From contig NZ_JAGPWD010000024.1 in assembly GCF_018119395.1 (NCBI RefSeq), forward strand, positions 26,370 to 90,369: a stretch of DNA of 64,000 bases, in the 5' to 3' direction. The position numbers were made by a program, and so were the translations under genes. The notes below the pieces were generated by a model that was not told where the DNA came from, did no database searches, and was given only the letters and a program-made list of their open reading frames with translations. Shown piece after piece: positions 62,561 through 64,000 of the stretch. The DNA is from Massilia sp. ZL223 (GTDB lineage Bacteria; Pseudomonadota; Gammaproteobacteria; Burkholderiales; Burkholderiaceae_D). Position 1 is the stretch's first letter. Every line of letters starts with the position of its first letter.

Positions 62561-62902
62561 ATGCCCGACGCCCGCCACCATCCCGTCACGCCGGACGGAC
62601 GCTACTTCGTCGTAGCGGGCCGCCTCTGGCGCATGAGCAATCCCCAGCTCGCGCCGGAGCGGAGGCAGGAACTGGTCAAGGAACTCATGCATGCGCGCCG
62701 GCAGGTGGGCGCGGCGATGAAGGCGCAGGACGCCGAGGCGGAGCGCCGCGCCCGCGCCGCCGTCGACGCGGTCAAGCGCGCGCTGGGGGAGCGCGGACCC
62801 GTCTGGTGGACGGACGGCGCACCGGACCTCAACCGGCGCCTGGTGGTCAACACTCCCTACGCGCCATGGTACGAGACGCTGTCGCAGGACAGCGCGGCGT
62901 GA
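62561..62902 (+). CDS. conserved hypothetical protein with GPVWWTDGAPDLNR motif
   Basis: 113 residues, soluble. N-terminal PDGRYFVVAGRLWRMSNPQLAPERRQELVKELMHARR, a charged helix with alternating Ala/Arg, then GERGPVWWTDGAPDLNRRLVVNTPYAPWY. I recall this as a widespread small proteobacterial family of unknown function, but cannot name a domain. It begins 19 bases after the kinase gene and may be co-transcribed with it. Confidence 0.75.
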   Translation: MPDARHHPVTPDGRYFVVAGRLWRMSNPQLAPERRQELVKELMHARRQVGAAMKAQDAEAERRARAAVDAVKRALGERGPVWWTDGAPDLNRRLVVNTPYAPWYETLSQDSAA

Positions 62903-62903
62903 A

Positions 62904-63320
62904 TCACGCGTGCCGCGCCGCCGCATGCAGGCGGTAGCCGGCCGGGCTGGTCCGGTACAGGTAGGCGAACATGCCAGTGAAGGCCAGGAAGATGGCAACG
63001 TTCAGCCAGACGGATTGCGGCTCCGCGGGCACCATCAGCACACGGTAGAGACTCACGACCAGGCCGAGCGCGTTGCCGACCAGGTTGCCGATCAGGACAT
63101 AATGGATCTCTGCGAGGTCGACGGCGCGGCTGGCGCCCCAGTTCATGAAGCCGTAACCGGTGAGCGCGGCCCCGTACAGCATCGCCATGTGGCGGCCGGT
63201 GCTGTTCATGCTTTCGACGCCGTAGGCGTTCATGAGGGCGTCCGGTGCGAGCAGCAGCGCAAGACCGAAGGCTAGTCCGACGATGGCTACGATGCGGAAG
63301 ATCAGGCGATGGTTCATCAT
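62904..63320 (-). CDS. small four-TM membrane protein
   Basis: 138 residues from the ATG at 63318-63320 (CCGGAG upstream; two consecutive ATGs). TM helices about 6-25, 42-62, 75-95 and 104-122; tail GYRLHAAARHA. Not recognised beyond a DUF4345-like appearance, which is uncertain. Ends one base after the preceding gene on the opposite strand. Confidence 0.7.
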   Translation of the reverse strand: MMNHRLIFRIVAIVGLAFGLALLLAPDALMNAYGVESMNSTGRHMAMLYGAALTGYGFMNWGASRAVDLAEIHYVLIGNLVGNALGLVVSLYRVLMVPAEPQSVWLNVAIFLAFTGMFAYLYRTSPAGYRLHAAARHA

Positions 63321-63530
63321 TGTCTCCGGAGTGATCGAATGTGTCGGCGCACCTGGCAAGCCCGGCGCGGCGCTGCCGGAATGGCGGCGCACATTCAGCT
63401 TAGGCTGCAAATCGGACGACGCAAGCTCTACCGGAAAGATTCGGTGAAAACGGCGCCGCCACGGTCTCTATAAGCAGCATCGAAAATGCATATTTGCTAG
63501 AATGGCGGGGTTTCCAGTAGAGGCAAAGCG

Positions 63531-63920
63531 ATGAGCGCAGTTGCAATCACACCATCTTCCATCATCCGGCTGGTCGATACCTTTTACGGCCGCGTCCGCA
63601 CGGATTCCGTGCTGGGGCCCGTGTTCGAGGCCAAGCTGGCGGGCAAGTGGCAGGAGCACATGCCCAGGATGTACGCCTTCTGGACCAAGGTCCTGCTCGG
63701 GACCGGCGAGTTCGAGGGCAATGTGTTCGGCAAGCACATGGCCCTGAGCGGCATCGACAAGGAGCATTTCGTCCGCTGGCTGACGCTGTTCAAGCTGACG
63801 GCGATCGAGGTCTTCGGGGCGGAGGATGCGAAGGAGGCGATCCTGGTGGCGGAACGTATCGCCTCGAGCTTGCAGCTCGGGTTCTTCGGCGAAATCCGGG
63901 TAAAGGGCCAGTTCAATTAA
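63531..63920 (+). CDS. group III truncated haemoglobin
   Basis: 129-residue 2-over-2 globin. Residue pattern matches group III (Ctb type): Y19 (B10), H43 (E7), proximal H69 (F8) and W83 (G8), with FTFYG-like VDTFYG at the start and HFVRWLTLF near the end. Group III trHbs bind O2, NO or peroxide; roles include microaerobic respiration support and nitrosative stress. Function here is inference. Ribosome site AGGCAAAGCG upstream of the ATG. Confidence 0.93.
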   Translation: MSAVAITPSSIIRLVDTFYGRVRTDSVLGPVFEAKLAGKWQEHMPRMYAFWTKVLLGTGEFEGNVFGKHMALSGIDKEHFVRWLTLFKLTAIEVFGAEDAKEAILVAERIASSLQLGFFGEIRVKGQFN

Positions 63921-63929
63921 GAGCTAGCC

Positions 63930-63969
63930 AAAAAACCGTGGCCCCCGCGGGGGGCGGGGGGGCGCGGTT
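63930..63969 (-). terminator. possible terminator for a gene beyond the right edge
   Basis: On the minus strand, AACCGCG, a C-rich and G-rich inner stem (GCCCCC/GGGGGC), CACGGTT and then further T residues. The stem and T run suit leftward transcription entering from outside the window. The C/G homopolymers make the folding ambiguous. Confidence 0.4.
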
Positions 63970-64000
63970 GTGGGGAATGAAAGAGTCAAGCAGCCAGGCG

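Overview
The window is a high-GC, gene-dense stretch of a Gram-negative chromosome. Its gene content points to a betaproteobacterium of the order Burkholderiales, most likely the Massilia/Telluria group of Oxalobacteraceae. The reasons are a petA-petB order, a GspG-H-I-J-K-L-M-N-D-E-F-C secretion cluster, an ahcY-holin-metF operon behind an S-adenosylhomocysteine riboswitch, neisserial/burkholderial-type porins, and a metK/lpxL/dapF neighbourhood. This placement is inference from gene content. I see no rRNA, tRNA, CRISPR array, insertion sequence or prophage.

Layout. 1-3.8 kb: cytochrome bc1 genes (petB cut by the left edge, petA), mscL, a DegS/DegQ-type protease and a DUF2461 gene. 3.8-7.3 kb: a cupin gene, then the leftward set yibN-like rhodanese, grxC, secB, SH3 protein, gpsA. 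7.3-11.9 kb: gpmA, an EnvC-like factor, a CtpA-type protease and a MoeB/ThiF enzyme. 12-23.3 kb: a complete-looking type II secretion cluster without a prepilin peptidase gene, tightly overlapped. 23.4-30.8 kb: an XRE regulator, an orphan membrane protein, hslVU with a small basic-protein gene, a hipBA module, a duplicated STAS protein, and dksA. 31-36 kb: a COG0523 metal GTPase, an alpha/beta hydrolase, a LuxR solo, xerC and DUF484. 36-41 kb: two porins and a divergent Sel1-repeat gene, which appear inserted between DUF484-xerC and dapF. 41-48 kb: dapF, two lipid A acyltransferases, then the methyl cycle (metK, SAH riboswitch, ahcY, holin-like gene, metF). 48-56.2 kb: 5-formyl-THF cyclo-ligase, lytic transglycosylase, NDUFA9-like protein, GST, cca, a diguanylate cyclase and an acetyltransferase.

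56.2-62.6 kb holds the most interesting arrangement. A leftward operon (SDR, epoxide-hydrolase-like protein, Ohr peroxidase, SRPBCC protein), a leftward ccdA-thioredoxin pair and a rightward OmpR-type response regulator/histidine kinase pair lie together. A ~95-bp element carrying paired TGTATCC boxes at identical spacing stands upstream of each of the two leftward operons, and its second copy also abuts the regulator gene. This predicts a local redox/organic-stress regulon. The right end has two unknown genes and a group III truncated haemoglobin.

Two families of short palindromic repeats (REP-like) fill many intergenic gaps. Two of these repeats carry an extra 27-bp near-perfect hairpin of the same design. 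I found no convincing new defence or biosynthetic system. The candidate worth following is the duplicated operator and its two-component pair.
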